From NCBI GenBank assembly GCA_964373665.1, contig CAYJVM010000023.1, forward strand, positions 1 to 13,226: a DNA stretch of 13,226 nt. Direction: 5' to 3'. The notes beneath the pieces were generated by a model. The model saw only the letters and a program-made list of their open reading frames with translations, was not told the DNA's origin and made no database searches. The position numbers and the translations under genes were made by a program. Source of the DNA: JACOWB01 sp964373665 (GTDB lineage Archaea; Aenigmatarchaeota; Aenigmatarchaeia; CG10238-14; SCSR01). Every line of letters begins with the position of its first letter. Position 1 is the stretch's first letter. Shown in pieces: positions 1 through 8,224 of this stretch.

Positions 1-56
1 TGCATAAGAAAGCCTGATTTGTGACTGGAAATTTCGCAAAAAAATCAGAAAAAAGG

Positions 57-67
57 TTTATATATAA
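57..67 (+). promoter_or_regulatory. TATA box of the surface-protein operon
   Basis: The sequence TTTATATATAA is preceded by a purine-rich stretch (AGAAAAAAGG) that fits a BRE element. Its centre lies about 26 bases before the ATG at 88. Archaeal transcription usually starts about 25 bases downstream of the TATA centre, so the mRNA should begin at or next to the start codon. No Shine-Dalgarno motif is visible, which agrees with a leaderless transcript. Confidence 0.75.
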
Positions 68-87
68 GGCTTCCTAAATAATTTTAA

Positions 88-3000
88 ATGTCTTTAGGAA
101 CCATTCACTCTAACTTATATAAACCTATTGCGAAAGAAGGAAGAACTCAAGCGAAAAATTTAAATGTTTCACTATTTCTTTTAAGCTTCTTGGTCGTCAG
201 CTCGTTCATGGTTTATGCGGCATGGGCAGCTCACACACCTAACGTAACTTTAAGCGACAGTTATCCCTACCCAAATGGTGATAGAATTGTACAAACTGGC
301 CAAACAGGCATAGTGCTTACATTCAATGTTAGCAATGCCCCAGCTTCTGCTAATTCTATTACAATGATTAACATAACAAATGCTTCTGTAAGCACAAGTG
401 GTTTTAATATATCATCAGCTGCAGCATCTGGCGGCGGCAGTTGTACTGTGACTAAAACAGGCGTAAATTGCACTGGATTCTCCGTTGCGGCTAATTCTCA
501 TGCTCATATTAATGTGACCACTAACACACCGTCAATAGGAAATGATGGCCCAGGTAATTTCACTGTCGACACAACTGATAATGCTGGTACACCTGCAACT
601 ACGGTGACAAGAGTAGGTGTGCTTGCCTTGGGTGTTGGTGATATGGGATTCGAGATAACAGATGAATTAGGAACTTCACTCACGGGTGCTTTGGTTCGCG
701 TGGTGAATACAAGCGGTTTTAAGCTTGCTAATACAGCCTTGGTCGGGCTGGAAAAATCAGATGCCGACGACTTGGACGGCTTGGTATGGTTTGACCACTC
801 TACTGATATAGTTGGGTCGTCTGATGGTTTGCTCATTTATAATGTGTCCAGATCAGGGTATATCAACGTGAGCGCAGCTAGTGTGACTTATTATTTCGAT
901 ACTTCGCCTAGATACACGGCTATAGAGCCAAGTGGTTCACCATTTGGAATCAAGATTACCGTACAAGACGAGTTAGGAAACGTACTTACAGGTGCCGTAG
1001 TAAATGCAACAGACTTGCCTTTAACTGCTTTTGCGGGCGGTGAAGGCGGAATGGGTGAACAATCTGTCACCGCAAACCAAACAGTAAATGGAGTCCACTA
1101 CTTTGCGCTTAAAAGCGGCTTCAATAATGTCACATTTCTTGTTACAAGGGACGGTTTCATAAATCACTCCCAAGCCACATTGAACAATGTTACAAGTGTA
1201 ACATACCCAGTTAATACGACCGCACAGGCAATAGGCGCTTCACCATACAAGCTGAACTACAAACTCAAGGTTAATTTGACTGATGAATTGCAAACCAACA
1301 GCTCTTTCGGCACTGGAGTAGGATTCTTGATAAATGACACAAACGCCACATCCAACCAGTCACAGAATAATATTTATTATTTCAGTATACCTCACTTGAC
1401 AGCTGTGAGTGTCAACACATCTAGGGCAGGATATGTCAATAATTCGGTAGACAATCTAGTGGTAAACACAAGCACGCAAGCTGTATTCAACCCACAGATG
1501 CTGTTCAGATACAAAGTTATTGTAAGGGACGAACTTGGCGGTGTAGAACCATTCAGCACAGGTGTTACAATTGCCATTAACGGCACTTCCAGCACATCTA
1601 ACTCATCATCGGCCAATGTGCATTATTTCAACGTTACTTCCAGCGCTTTGGCGTTTAATATATCACGCGCAGGTTATATCAACTCAACAAATAACTCAGC
1701 TATTCAGTCCAGCGCAGTTTCGCAGGGCGTAGCTATAGCAGGATTGAACTTTTCGATAAGAGTTACCGACATATGCAACGAAATAGCAGGTATTACAGCA
1801 GGCAATTGTTATAATATCGATGGAACAACAGCATCTGCCAATATTTCAGACACAGTGAGTGGCGGAACTATGAACACTACATTCAGTGGCGGCGACGCAT
1901 ACATCAATGCAACTACCGGCGTTTCAACAGTAACCGTAAGAATCAACGCCTCGAAGAACGGGTTCGTTGACAGTACATTGTTAGTAAGAGTAAATCAAAC
2001 GACGCAGGCACGCATAGTTTTTAATGCCACTGACGGGACGGCTAGTGCAACTGATAGGGGATCTGCATTACCGTTTACTATCAAGGTTTTGGCTGTATTT
2101 GACGAACTAGGACAAAGGAACTTTACTCTTAACAACACCCAGTCATGGGGGCAGCAGGCACCGGGAGCAGGTGTGGATATCCTCACGCAAGCAAACAATG
2201 TATTTTATGACGGGCCGAGTGCTTATGTGAATGCAACTGGTCAAGCTGCCGTTCAGCTGTCCGCTTTTGTAGGCAACCAGACTTTGGCAAACACAAGCAT
2301 CGGTGTCACGCCTAATAACATAATCCAGCAGACAGTGATATTCAATCATACCAATCAGCCAAGTGCTACTGTTGCAGCTGGTGGATTGAGGTATATATTC
2401 AATCTTACGGTCGGTGACGAACTAACAAGGTCTACGAACTTTGATTCTGGTGTGACGATATCGTTCAATAACACAGCAGTCACTGCAGACAAGACTGCAA
2501 ACTCTGGCAGTGGATGGAGTTATTATTTCAGCAATACATCACTTCCAACTACACTAAGTGTAATGCCGAACGTGACATTTATCAACGTGTCAAGGTCAGG
2601 TTACATAAATACTAGTGGTGTCGATAACCTTCATTTCAACGCCACAAACGGCACTTCAAGAACGTTCACAATGAACTTCAACGTGAAGGTTGCCGTAAAT
2701 GACGAGCTTAGCAGTGCATTCACAGCTTCTGACATCAGTTTCGCTGCCAATAATTCGGCAGTATCGCAGCCCAACGCAACCAGCGGAGTATTTGCTTACT
2801 TTGCACTGCCGCCATCGAATGATACAAGCGCGACAGGAGGATACTTTATCAATGCGTCCAGAGTCGGTTATGTCGACAATGCAACCAGCAGAACAACTCT
2901 GTTTGGGGTTAACTCAACCAGGCAGCAGCTTCAAAATATAACGCTATTATTCACATTGAAAGTGCCTGTCAGAGGGTTATGCGATCAATTAAATGTCACT

Positions 3001-5241
3001 TGTCTGACCATAGACGGCAGCCAGACCACTTTCGGTTCAGGGGGAGTTCAAGTGTCCGGGATAGGCATTGGCCTGACCAATTTCACCACTTATAGTGGCG
3101 GGGAAGCTTATATCAATGCGACAAATGGCACCACAATCAGCCTTGTCGCATTTGGAAACGGGTATGTCAACAGGACTGCAACAGGTGTCACGCCTAACGC
3201 CATCAACCAGACATTCATCGTGTTCAATCAAACTAATACCACCGATGTTCCTTTTGTGAATTTTGTGGCCTTTAGATATGTGAATGCATCCGGGCTATTG
3301 TTCCCAATCAGGATAGTCAGTGTATGCGATGAAGTCAGTGTAGGATGCTTGAATATCAACGGCAGCAGAAGACAGATAGGATCCGCTGCAAGCGAGATTA
3401 ATGACAACACCACAAGATATGCTGACGGGCGCGGTTACATAGCAGTGCGTGGTACGGGTCCTGGCCAGAGTGCACCTACAGTCGCCATAAATGCGTCCGC
3501 AGAAGGCTATGTGAATGTTACAAACTCAAGCGTAACCCCTAGTGGGAGCTCTCAAGTAGACGTCATATTCAATTCGAGCACTACCCCAATCAAATTCTCG
3601 ACAAAGATTACATTAAATAACGAACTGGCTCAAACTACAGGAATGGGCACAGGTGTGACTGTACGCATAAACGAGACGGACAGCATAGAAAACAGAAGCT
3701 ACTTCAGAAGTTCTCCAACATCGAATGTCTTTTATATCAACTCGACAATTCCTGGTGTAAATGTTTCGTTCAAAAAAGACGGTTACATCAACCAATCACA
3801 GAACAATATGCTTGCGAATGCAAGCGTACAAGGCGTTCAAACATTCTCGATGCCGTTCGCAGTAAAGATAACAACGACTGATCAAAGCGGTAGTATCTAT
3901 GTGGGTGCGACAGTGCAGATTAGAGACGGTTCAAGCAACACATTTACTATAGTTGACGGGAATGCGACGATGGACACACTTGTCAACAGCATATCAGGTG
4001 CAAATGCATCAGGGCATGTAGGTGACACCAACACAAGTTCTGACGGATATATATACTTGGCAATAAACCAGTCAAACATAACAAATAATGTTGATGTTAC
4101 AATATTGCCAAACAGGAACGGGTATAGCAACGCTTTCTTTGCAGGTAGGCAAATAAATTACAGCAATCAGCTGGCATTTTCAACCGGCAACACAAAGGAT
4201 GACAAGGTTCCAGCTGCAGCAACGAGCGTAACCGCGACTATTGTCACAAATAATGCAACATCTAGAGAAGTTTCTGTGACATGGACCGCTTCTACGTCAA
4301 ACGACGTATCTCATTATAGGGTATATCGCAACAATACACAGCTAGGCACTTCAGCCACAACATCATTCGTCGACAATCCAAATGTAGGAATATTCTACTA
4401 CAATGTTACTACAGTAGACACTGCCGGTAACCTGGCGACAACAAACGGCACTACATTGTCGACTACAGTATTTTTGGGTGAATTGGTGGCACCTACGATA
4501 ACGATAACCGCTCCAGCAGATGGGGCCAACTTTACGTCACAGACACCGACGATAACATTTACTGTCGAGGATAACTCAGGAGGAGTGGGGGCTGACATAA
4601 CAACTATTGCCGTCAACATAACCGGTTCTCCTGCATTCAGTTCAGCAGGAAATTGCACCACTAGTAATGATGCCGCAAAATACACATGTTCATATGTTGC
4701 GAGTACTTTGACAGATGGAGCTAATCACACATTAAGCGTGGCTGCCAAAGACAAGTACGGCAACACGGCTGCAAATGCATCACGAAGCTTTGGAGTTGAC
4801 ATACGAGATGGGGTAACTGCTGCATTGAACACTTCTGATACAAGCGCAATCGCTGACAATACTTATGCGAACGGATGGTCATTCACATTCAACATAACGC
4901 TCGGTGGCATAGGTGGAAATGCAACCGATGTCAACGCAACCGCTGTCAAAGTAGCCAATTGGACACAAGTTGGAGGCTCGGGGACAATACCTACGACAGG
5001 CAACACTATAATGGAGTATACAATATCCAACGGAACTGCAGCCACATATTATGTGTCGCACAACTACAACACGACAGACACTATCTATCCGTTGAAGGAC
5101 GAGCATTTGCAATCAAAGCAGATAAACGGAACAGTCACGATAAAGATGAAGCTGCCCGCTTCGACAACCCCTGGTACTTATACGACTACATTTACATTTG
5201 GTTCATGGAGCATAGCACTGACTGGTGGCAATCCAACATAG
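88..5241 (+). CDS. giant secreted repeat protein, candidate S-layer or adhesin
   Basis: This 1717-residue protein is exported. Residues 27-43 are a hydrophobic signal core after a basic 24-residue n-region, with likely cleavage near residues 47-48 (AWAA). An N-terminal beta-rich domain (about 50-180) is followed by about twelve ~100-residue repeats (185-1376). These recall carboxypeptidase-regulatory or PEGA-like beta-sandwiches, with recurring DELG and SRxGYINxS motifs. Then come an FN3-like module (about 1377-1462), an Ig-like module beginning ITITAPADGANF (about 1468-1572) and a last beta-rich domain. I count about 104 N-X-S/T sequons, so heavy N-glycosylation is likely. The ten cysteines form five near-neighbour pairs. 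There is no C-terminal membrane helix or sorting motif, so anchoring must be indirect; the next gene, 13 bases on, encodes a membrane-anchored protein. Surface location is well supported. S-layer versus adhesin is undecided. Confidence 0.9.
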   Translation: MSLGTIHSNLYKPIAKEGRTQAKNLNVSLFLLSFLVVSSFMVYAAWAAHTPNVTLSDSYPYPNGDRIVQTGQTGIVLTFNVSNAPASANSITMINITNASVSTSGFNISSAAASGGGSCTVTKTGVNCTGFSVAANSHAHINVTTNTPSIGNDGPGNFTVDTTDNAGTPATTVTRVGVLALGVGDMGFEITDELGTSLTGALVRVVNTSGFKLANTALVGLEKSDADDLDGLVWFDHSTDIVGSSDGLLIYNVSRSGYINVSAASVTYYFDTSPRYTAIEPSGSPFGIKITVQDELGNVLTGAVVNATDLPLTAFAGGEGGMGEQSVTANQTVNGVHYFALKSGFNNVTFLVTRDGFINHSQATLNNVTSVTYPVNTTAQAIGASPYKLNYKLKVNLTDELQTNSSFGTGVGFLINDTNATSNQSQNNIYYFSIPHLTAVSVNTSRAGYVNNSVDNLVVNTSTQAVFNPQMLFRYKVIVRDELGGVEPFSTGVTIAINGTSSTSNSSSANVHYFNVTSSALAFNISRAGYINSTNNSAIQSSAVSQGVAIAGLNFSIRVTDICNEIAGITAGNCYNIDGTTASANISDTVSGGTMNTTFSGGDAYINATTGVSTVTVRINASKNGFVDSTLLVRVNQTTQARIVFNATDGTASATDRGSALPFTIKVLAVFDELGQRNFTLNNTQSWGQQAPGAGVDILTQANNVFYDGPSAYVNATGQAAVQLSAFVGNQTLANTSIGVTPNNIIQQTVIFNHTNQPSATVAAGGLRYIFNLTVGDELTRSTNFDSGVTISFNNTAVTADKTANSGSGWSYYFSNTSLPTTLSVMPNVTFINVSRSGYINTSGVDNLHFNATNGTSRTFTMNFNVKVAVNDELSSAFTASDISFAANNSAVSQPNATSGVFAYFALPPSNDTSATGGYFINASRVGYVDNATSRTTLFGVNSTRQQLQNITLLFTLKVPVRGLCDQLNVTCLTIDGSQTTFGSGGVQVSGIGIGLTNFTTYSGGEAYINATNGTTISLVAFGNGYVNRTATGVTPNAINQTFIVFNQTNTTDVPFVNFVAFRYVNASGLLFPIRIVSVCDEVSVGCLNINGSRRQIGSAASEINDNTTRYADGRGYIAVRGTGPGQSAPTVAINASAEGYVNVTNSSVTPSGSSQVDVIFNSSTTPIKFSTKITLNNELAQTTGMGTGVTVRINETDSIENRSYFRSSPTSNVFYINSTIPGVNVSFKKDGYINQSQNNMLANASVQGVQTFSMPFAVKITTTDQSGSIYVGATVQIRDGSSNTFTIVDGNATMDTLVNSISGANASGHVGDTNTSSDGYIYLAINQSNITNNVDVTILPNRNGYSNAFFAGRQINYSNQLAFSTGNTKDDKVPAAATSVTATIVTNNATSREVSVTWTASTSNDVSHYRVYRNNTQLGTSATTSFVDNPNVGIFYYNVTTVDTAGNLATTNGTTLSTTVFLGELVAPTITITAPADGANFTSQTPTITFTVEDNSGGVGADITTIAVNITGSPAFSSAGNCTTSNDAAKYTCSYVASTLTDGANHTLSVAAKDKYGNTAANASRSFGVDIRDGVTAALNTSDTSAIADNTYANGWSFTFNITLGGIGGNATDVNATAVKVANWTQVGGSGTIPTTGNTIMEYTISNGTAATYYVSHNYNTTDTIYPLKDEHLQSKQINGTVTIKMKLPASTTPGTYTTTFTFGSWSIALTGGNPT
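640..4215 (+). repeat. twelve degenerate tandem protein repeats in two classes
   Basis: Repeat units begin near residues 185, 286, 388, 473, 553, 662, 769, 864, 955, 1072, 1170 and 1257, a spacing of about 80-117 residues. Class A units (1-4, 7, 8, 11 and probably the divergent 12) open with a strand such as FxIKVxVxDELG and carry a later SRxGYINxS strand. Class B units (5, 6, 9, 10) share AYINATxG or a variant, and then a VTPN..QxxxVFN ending. Units 5, 9 and 10 replace DELG with a cysteine-bracketed loop, as in CDEVSVGC. The DNA copies are diverged, with only short shared stretches such as GGTGTCACGCCTAA in units 6 and 9, so the duplications are old. Unit boundaries were set by eye. Confidence 0.75.
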
Positions 5242-5242
5242 C

Positions 5243-5248
5243 GGGGGT
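5243..5248 (+). promoter_or_regulatory. possible ribosome binding site for the GTG-start anchor gene
   Basis: GGGGGT lies six bases before the GTG at 5255 and resembles the archaeal GGAGGT core with one mismatch. It is the best support for starting at this GTG, which also gives a well-formed signal peptide. As an internal operon gene, this one cannot be leaderless. Confidence 0.4.
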
Positions 5249-5254
5249 TAAGTA

Positions 5255-6259
5255 GTGAATGACCGTAAAATTATCCCAACTTTTTTGGTAGTATCGGTAG
5301 TATCTATTCTTCTTTCTCAAGCAGTTATAGCCCCGAGTGGAGAGTATTCGGTGACCGTGAGTTCGGGGGAAGGAGGCAATGTTGGTGGAGTCAGTACTGC
5401 GACGGTAAGTGCCGCACCTTCGGATAGCGGAGGCGGTGGCGGAGGAAGCAGCAGCGGAGGTACAACTACAACAACACCATCAACCACGACTCCAAAAACT
5501 CCAACGCCAACTGAACCAACGCCGCCAGTTGCAGTAACCCCTGTTTCAGAACCAGTTACAGATACTGCAACGATTCAACAAGTCGTAAATGTGATAAATC
5601 CTGCAGACTTGGGTGTAACTGAGGTAAATGTTGAAAACGTGCAAGTTACAAAGACTGCTGTTGCCGAAACCACAACAACTACACAATCTGCAATTTTGCA
5701 GCAGACAGTCGATCAGGTTCTGCCTACAGCCACTGAACCAGCGGCTCAGCAGGTGTTGAATGAAATAAAGCAGGCAGTTTCTTCAGGCTCTTCAAGCCCC
5801 ATAGCTGTAAACGTCCAAGTAGAGGTATTCGAGGTCAAGGAAAAGACCACAAACAAGACAGCATTCTCAACCAAGTTCACATTGACGATAGAGGGCAAGG
5901 AGGATTCCAAGAACCTAAAGATAGTTGAAGTAATTCCAAAGTCAGTTGCCGCAAATGTCATAGATGTTGTTTTTCAGGGGGAGCAGCCGGATGTTCTGCA
6001 GGCTGATCCTATAGTGCAGTGGACATTCCCGACATTGCAAAGCGGTGAGACGAAGAGCCTTTCTTATGCAGTCCCGAAGAAAGTCGAGACTGTTGAGACG
6101 AAGACGATAGCGACGGCAGAAGCTGTTGCGTTGCCAACACCTCCTATAATAGGACCCACACCTGCACCAAGCCCCAACTATGTTTATATTTTAATCGGGC
6201 TTGTCGGAGCAGCGGCTGTCGGTTATTTGGTTTACAAGAACTTTATCGTGAAGAAATAA
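5255..6259 (+). CDS. membrane-anchored surface protein with Gly/Ser/Thr/Pro linker
   Basis: The 334-residue protein has an N-terminal signal or membrane segment (residues 6-26), a low-complexity glycine/serine then threonine/proline stretch (about 57-100), a folded region (about 105-275), a short Pro-rich spacer (295-307) and one C-terminal membrane helix (309-326, ILIGLVGAAAVGYLVY) followed by a Lys-rich tail. This fits a protein held in the membrane by its C-terminus with its body outside. The region IVEVIPKSVA through DPIVQWTFPTLQSGETKSLSY resembles beta-rich domains common in archaeal surface proteins, but I cannot name the family. It has only one sequon (N200-K-T), unlike the upstream protein. 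It starts with GTG 13 bases after the giant gene and ends 10 bases before the ATPase gene, so co-transcription is likely. A stalk for the giant protein is an inference. Confidence 0.85.
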   Translation: MNDRKIIPTFLVVSVVSILLSQAVIAPSGEYSVTVSSGEGGNVGGVSTATVSAAPSDSGGGGGGSSSGGTTTTTPSTTTPKTPTPTEPTPPVAVTPVSEPVTDTATIQQVVNVINPADLGVTEVNVENVQVTKTAVAETTTTTQSAILQQTVDQVLPTATEPAAQQVLNEIKQAVSSGSSSPIAVNVQVEVFEVKEKTTNKTAFSTKFTLTIEGKEDSKNLKIVEVIPKSVAANVIDVVFQGEQPDVLQADPIVQWTFPTLQSGETKSLSYAVPKKVETVETKTIATAEAVALPTPPIIGPTPAPSPNYVYILIGLVGAAAVGYLVYKNFIVKK

Positions 6260-6269
6260 TTTTGGTTTT

Positions 6270-6959
6270 ATGCCAGGCGAAAGAGTAGAAACTGGTGTAC
6301 CGGGTTTCGACAAGCTTATTGGGGGAGGGTTTGTAAAAGGCTCCACTAATTTAATTACCGGCAACGCAGGCACGGGCAAGACCATATTCTGCATGCAATA
6401 TTTGTGGAGCGGGCTTCAGAGAGGGGAGAGTGGAGTTTATGTTACGTTGGAGCAGAGACCGGACGAGATTCTTGCAGACGTGGCTAGTTTTGGCTGGGAC
6501 TTTTCCAAGTATGAGGCCGCTGGCAGGTTCAGGCTGGAAAGCTTGGTCGCGAGCGACATAACGACTATAACAACAAAGATAGTTGAAAACGTCAAAAGAG
6601 TTAAAGCTACAAGATTCGCGCTTGACAGCTTGACAATCGCGTCGATGGGATGGAAGGAAAGGCCTGAGGAGAGCTTTAAAATAAGGTCCAAGGCTTTCGA
6701 CATGTTGAATACTTTGAAATCGCTTGGCGTGACAAGCATGATAATTTCAGAGGTGGAGAGGTCAGAAAAGTCGACGATAAGCAAGTTTGGTTTTGAAGAG
6801 TTTGTAGTGGATTCTGTAGTCTTTTTGAACTATATGCAGGTTGGAGGCGCGTCAAGGAACCTGCAGATTCTGAAAATGAGAAGAACCGACCACGGGAAGA
6901 AAATTTATCCCTTCGACATAACGAACAAGGGCATCATTGTGAAGAGCCTGACTGTTTAG
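6270..6959 (+). CDS. KaiC/RadA-like RecA-superfamily ATPase, single domain
   Basis: This 229-residue cytoplasmic ATPase belongs to the KaiC/GvpD/Rad55 group. It opens with the family pattern GVPGFDKLIGGGFVKGS (residues 9-25), followed by Walker A GNAGTGKT (31-38), the catalytic-Glu region YVTLEQRPDE with E61, Walker B RFALDSL with D119, and the late conserved stretch LQILKMRRTDHGKKIYPFDI (199-218). It has one ATPase domain, unlike the duplicated cyanobacterial KaiC. Such proteins in archaea include the archaellum factor FlaH/ArlH and many uncharacterised regulators. It sits 10 bases after the anchor-protein gene, so a role in making or regulating the surface structure is possible but unproven; a DNA-repair or signalling role is the alternative. 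No clear Shine-Dalgarno precedes the ATG. Its last 26 bases overlap the 3' end of convergent scpB. Confidence 0.92.
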   Translation: MPGERVETGVPGFDKLIGGGFVKGSTNLITGNAGTGKTIFCMQYLWSGLQRGESGVYVTLEQRPDEILADVASFGWDFSKYEAAGRFRLESLVASDITTITTKIVENVKRVKATRFALDSLTIASMGWKERPEESFKIRSKAFDMLNTLKSLGVTSMIISEVERSEKSTISKFGFEEFVVDSVVFLNYMQVGGASRNLQILKMRRTDHGKKIYPFDITNKGIIVKSLTV

Positions 6960-7446
6960 GTTTCTCCCCTTCAAACAGTTTTTTCAAGTCTTCGACACTC
7001 CTTCCGAAATATTTTTCAAACTCTTCTGTCAGCTTGATCACCTTCGTCCTGGAGAACTTTTCCGTCTTTATCAGGCCCTTCTTTTCCAACTGGCCAATAT
7101 AACTGTAAGCCTTGTTGCCTTGGTACCTGACTATGGCAGACTGCCTGACCGGAGGCTTTAATGCCACTGCAAGCGCCAACGTCCTGAGCTGTCCTTCTGT
7201 CAAATCAGACATCGGCGCAAGCTTGACTATCTTGTCCCTGTATTGCGGTTTTATTCTGAATTCATAGCCTTCAGGAGTCTCGACAAGATCCATTCCCTTC
7301 TCGTCGTTTTCGTGCTCCAACTTGATCTTCTCCAACAAAGGCTTTATCTCATCCTGCGACAATCCTGTAATTTCACCTAATTTCACGATGCTCAGCGGCT
7401 TGTCGGAGACAAACAATGCGGATTCGACCAATGCTTTTTTGTTCAT
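6934..7446 (-). CDS. scpB: segregation and condensation protein ScpB
   Basis: ScpB is a winged-helix (kite) subunit of the Smc-ScpAB condensin. It dimerises and binds the middle of the ScpA kleisin on the nucleoid. The 170 residues show two winged-helix units: the first is MNKKALVESALFVSDKPLSI onward with a GLSQDEIKPLLEKI helix, and the second is LTEGQLRTLALAVALKPPVR onward with the wing GLIKTEKFSRTKVIKLTE. The length is typical. I chose the ATG at 7446 over a TTG at 7455, which would add three residues. ATG gives the usual ScpB beginning and is preceded by TGATTGT, also found directly before the scpA ATG and matching part of an extended Shine-Dalgarno. It is the last gene of the operon, 27 bases after scpA. 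Confidence 0.93.
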   Translation of the reverse strand: MNKKALVESALFVSDKPLSIVKLGEITGLSQDEIKPLLEKIKLEHENDEKGMDLVETPEGYEFRIKPQYRDKIVKLAPMSDLTEGQLRTLALAVALKPPVRQSAIVRYQGNKAYSYIGQLEKKGLIKTEKFSRTKVIKLTEEFEKYFGRSVEDLKKLFEGEKPKQSGSSQ

Positions 7447-7473
7447 AACAATCAATTTCGCGTTTTATCGATA

Positions 7474-8220
7474 TTAATTTTGGGACTGGACAGACTTTTT
7501 GCTAATTAATATTTTCTTGAAGAAATCCTCCTGTTCGCTGACAATCTTCCCATCGTGCTCCAAGTGAAGCATGGGTATGAATTTCTGTATGACCTTGTCT
7601 CTCTTCCATTCTTTAACCATGTCAGAAAACTCTATCTTGTCCTTATGATGTCTTTGCATAATTTCGTCTATCTCTTTGAGCATCTTCTCCGTCCTGATAG
7701 TCATGTCCTCTTCCTCTCTATGAATGTTCACATCCAGCCTCTCTTTCAAAACTCTTACCCGCGTTTCCTTTCTTTCCCTAACTTCAAGCGCGCTTCTAAG
7801 CGCGGAAATTAACTCCTCCAACGTGACCTGCCTTTTTGGCACCCTTCTCATGGGATAGCCTAACTGCACGAGGTTCGGGTCAATGCCGAGTTCGGCGAAC
7901 GGCTTTTCCTCCTTCAGCATTTTTTCAACATCGTCTTCCTCATCTTCCTCGAATATCGAGAGAAAGTCTGCCTTTAGCCTAAGAAGGATGGCTGCGACGA
8001 AGACAACTTTCGCAGGAATTCTGAAATCCAAATCCTTTGCGTTCTGGAGGAACTTGATGAAACTTTCAGTCAACTTTACAAGGTCTACGTCCCATGGATT
8101 CAGCTGTTCAAGGCTGACAATGTAATAAATGACATCCTCCCAGCTTTCCTTCTCTATTATAGCTTTCAATATGTCTTCTTCCTGCGTTGGCGTTTCAACC
8201 TTCTCCTGCTTCGTCTTCAT
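7474..8220 (-). CDS. scpA: segregation and condensation protein ScpA (kleisin)
   Basis: ScpA is the kleisin that bridges the two SMC heads and recruits ScpB. The 248-residue protein has the archaeal signature NPWDVDLVKLTESF (residues 41-54), followed by the helix RIPAKVVFVAAILLRLKADFL (67-87) that in the family belongs to the SMC neck-binding part. A charged acidic segment (90-105) and a Lys/Arg/Glu-rich helical middle (about 130-190) follow. The C-terminal winged helix (FSDMVKEWKRDKVIQKFIPM, then HDGKIVSEQEDFF) should bind the SMC cap. Length and motifs are normal, although the partner SMC is unusually short. The ATG lies four bases after the smc stop, so the two are almost certainly co-transcribed and perhaps translationally coupled. 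The final serine/glutamine tail is not conserved, as far as I know. Confidence 0.93.
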   Translation of the reverse strand: MKTKQEKVETPTQEEDILKAIIEKESWEDVIYYIVSLEQLNPWDVDLVKLTESFIKFLQNAKDLDFRIPAKVVFVAAILLRLKADFLSIFEEDEEDDVEKMLKEEKPFAELGIDPNLVQLGYPMRRVPKRQVTLEELISALRSALEVRERKETRVRVLKERLDVNIHREEEDMTIRTEKMLKEIDEIMQRHHKDKIEFSDMVKEWKRDKVIQKFIPMLHLEHDGKIVSEQEDFFKKILISKKSVQSQN

Positions 8221-8224
8221 ACAA

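Noticed and set aside
14..48. Inverted repeat CTGATTT / AAATCAG before the first promoter
   Set aside because: The arms are only seven bases with a 21-base loop and AT-rich content, so it is not convincing as a terminator or operator.
640..4215. The tandem repeats as a CRISPR array or DNA satellite
   Set aside because: Similarity is at the protein level with long, diverged units; there are no short identical repeats with unique spacers.
4875..5255. A 126-codon plus-strand frame overlapping the end of the giant gene
   Set aside because: The main frame here continues the sequon-rich beta-domain pattern without a break; the overlapping product is rich in His, Cys, Arg and Gln with no domain, and is typical of a shifted frame.
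5424..5560. Gly/Ser/Thr/Pro-rich run in the anchor protein as a microsatellite or assembly artefact
   Set aside because: Codons vary within the run and the frame stays open, which fits a selected low-complexity linker in a surface protein.
6934..7455. scpB starting at the TTG at 7455
   Set aside because: It adds only three residues, has no ribosome binding site, and the ATG nine bases later gives the usual protein start.
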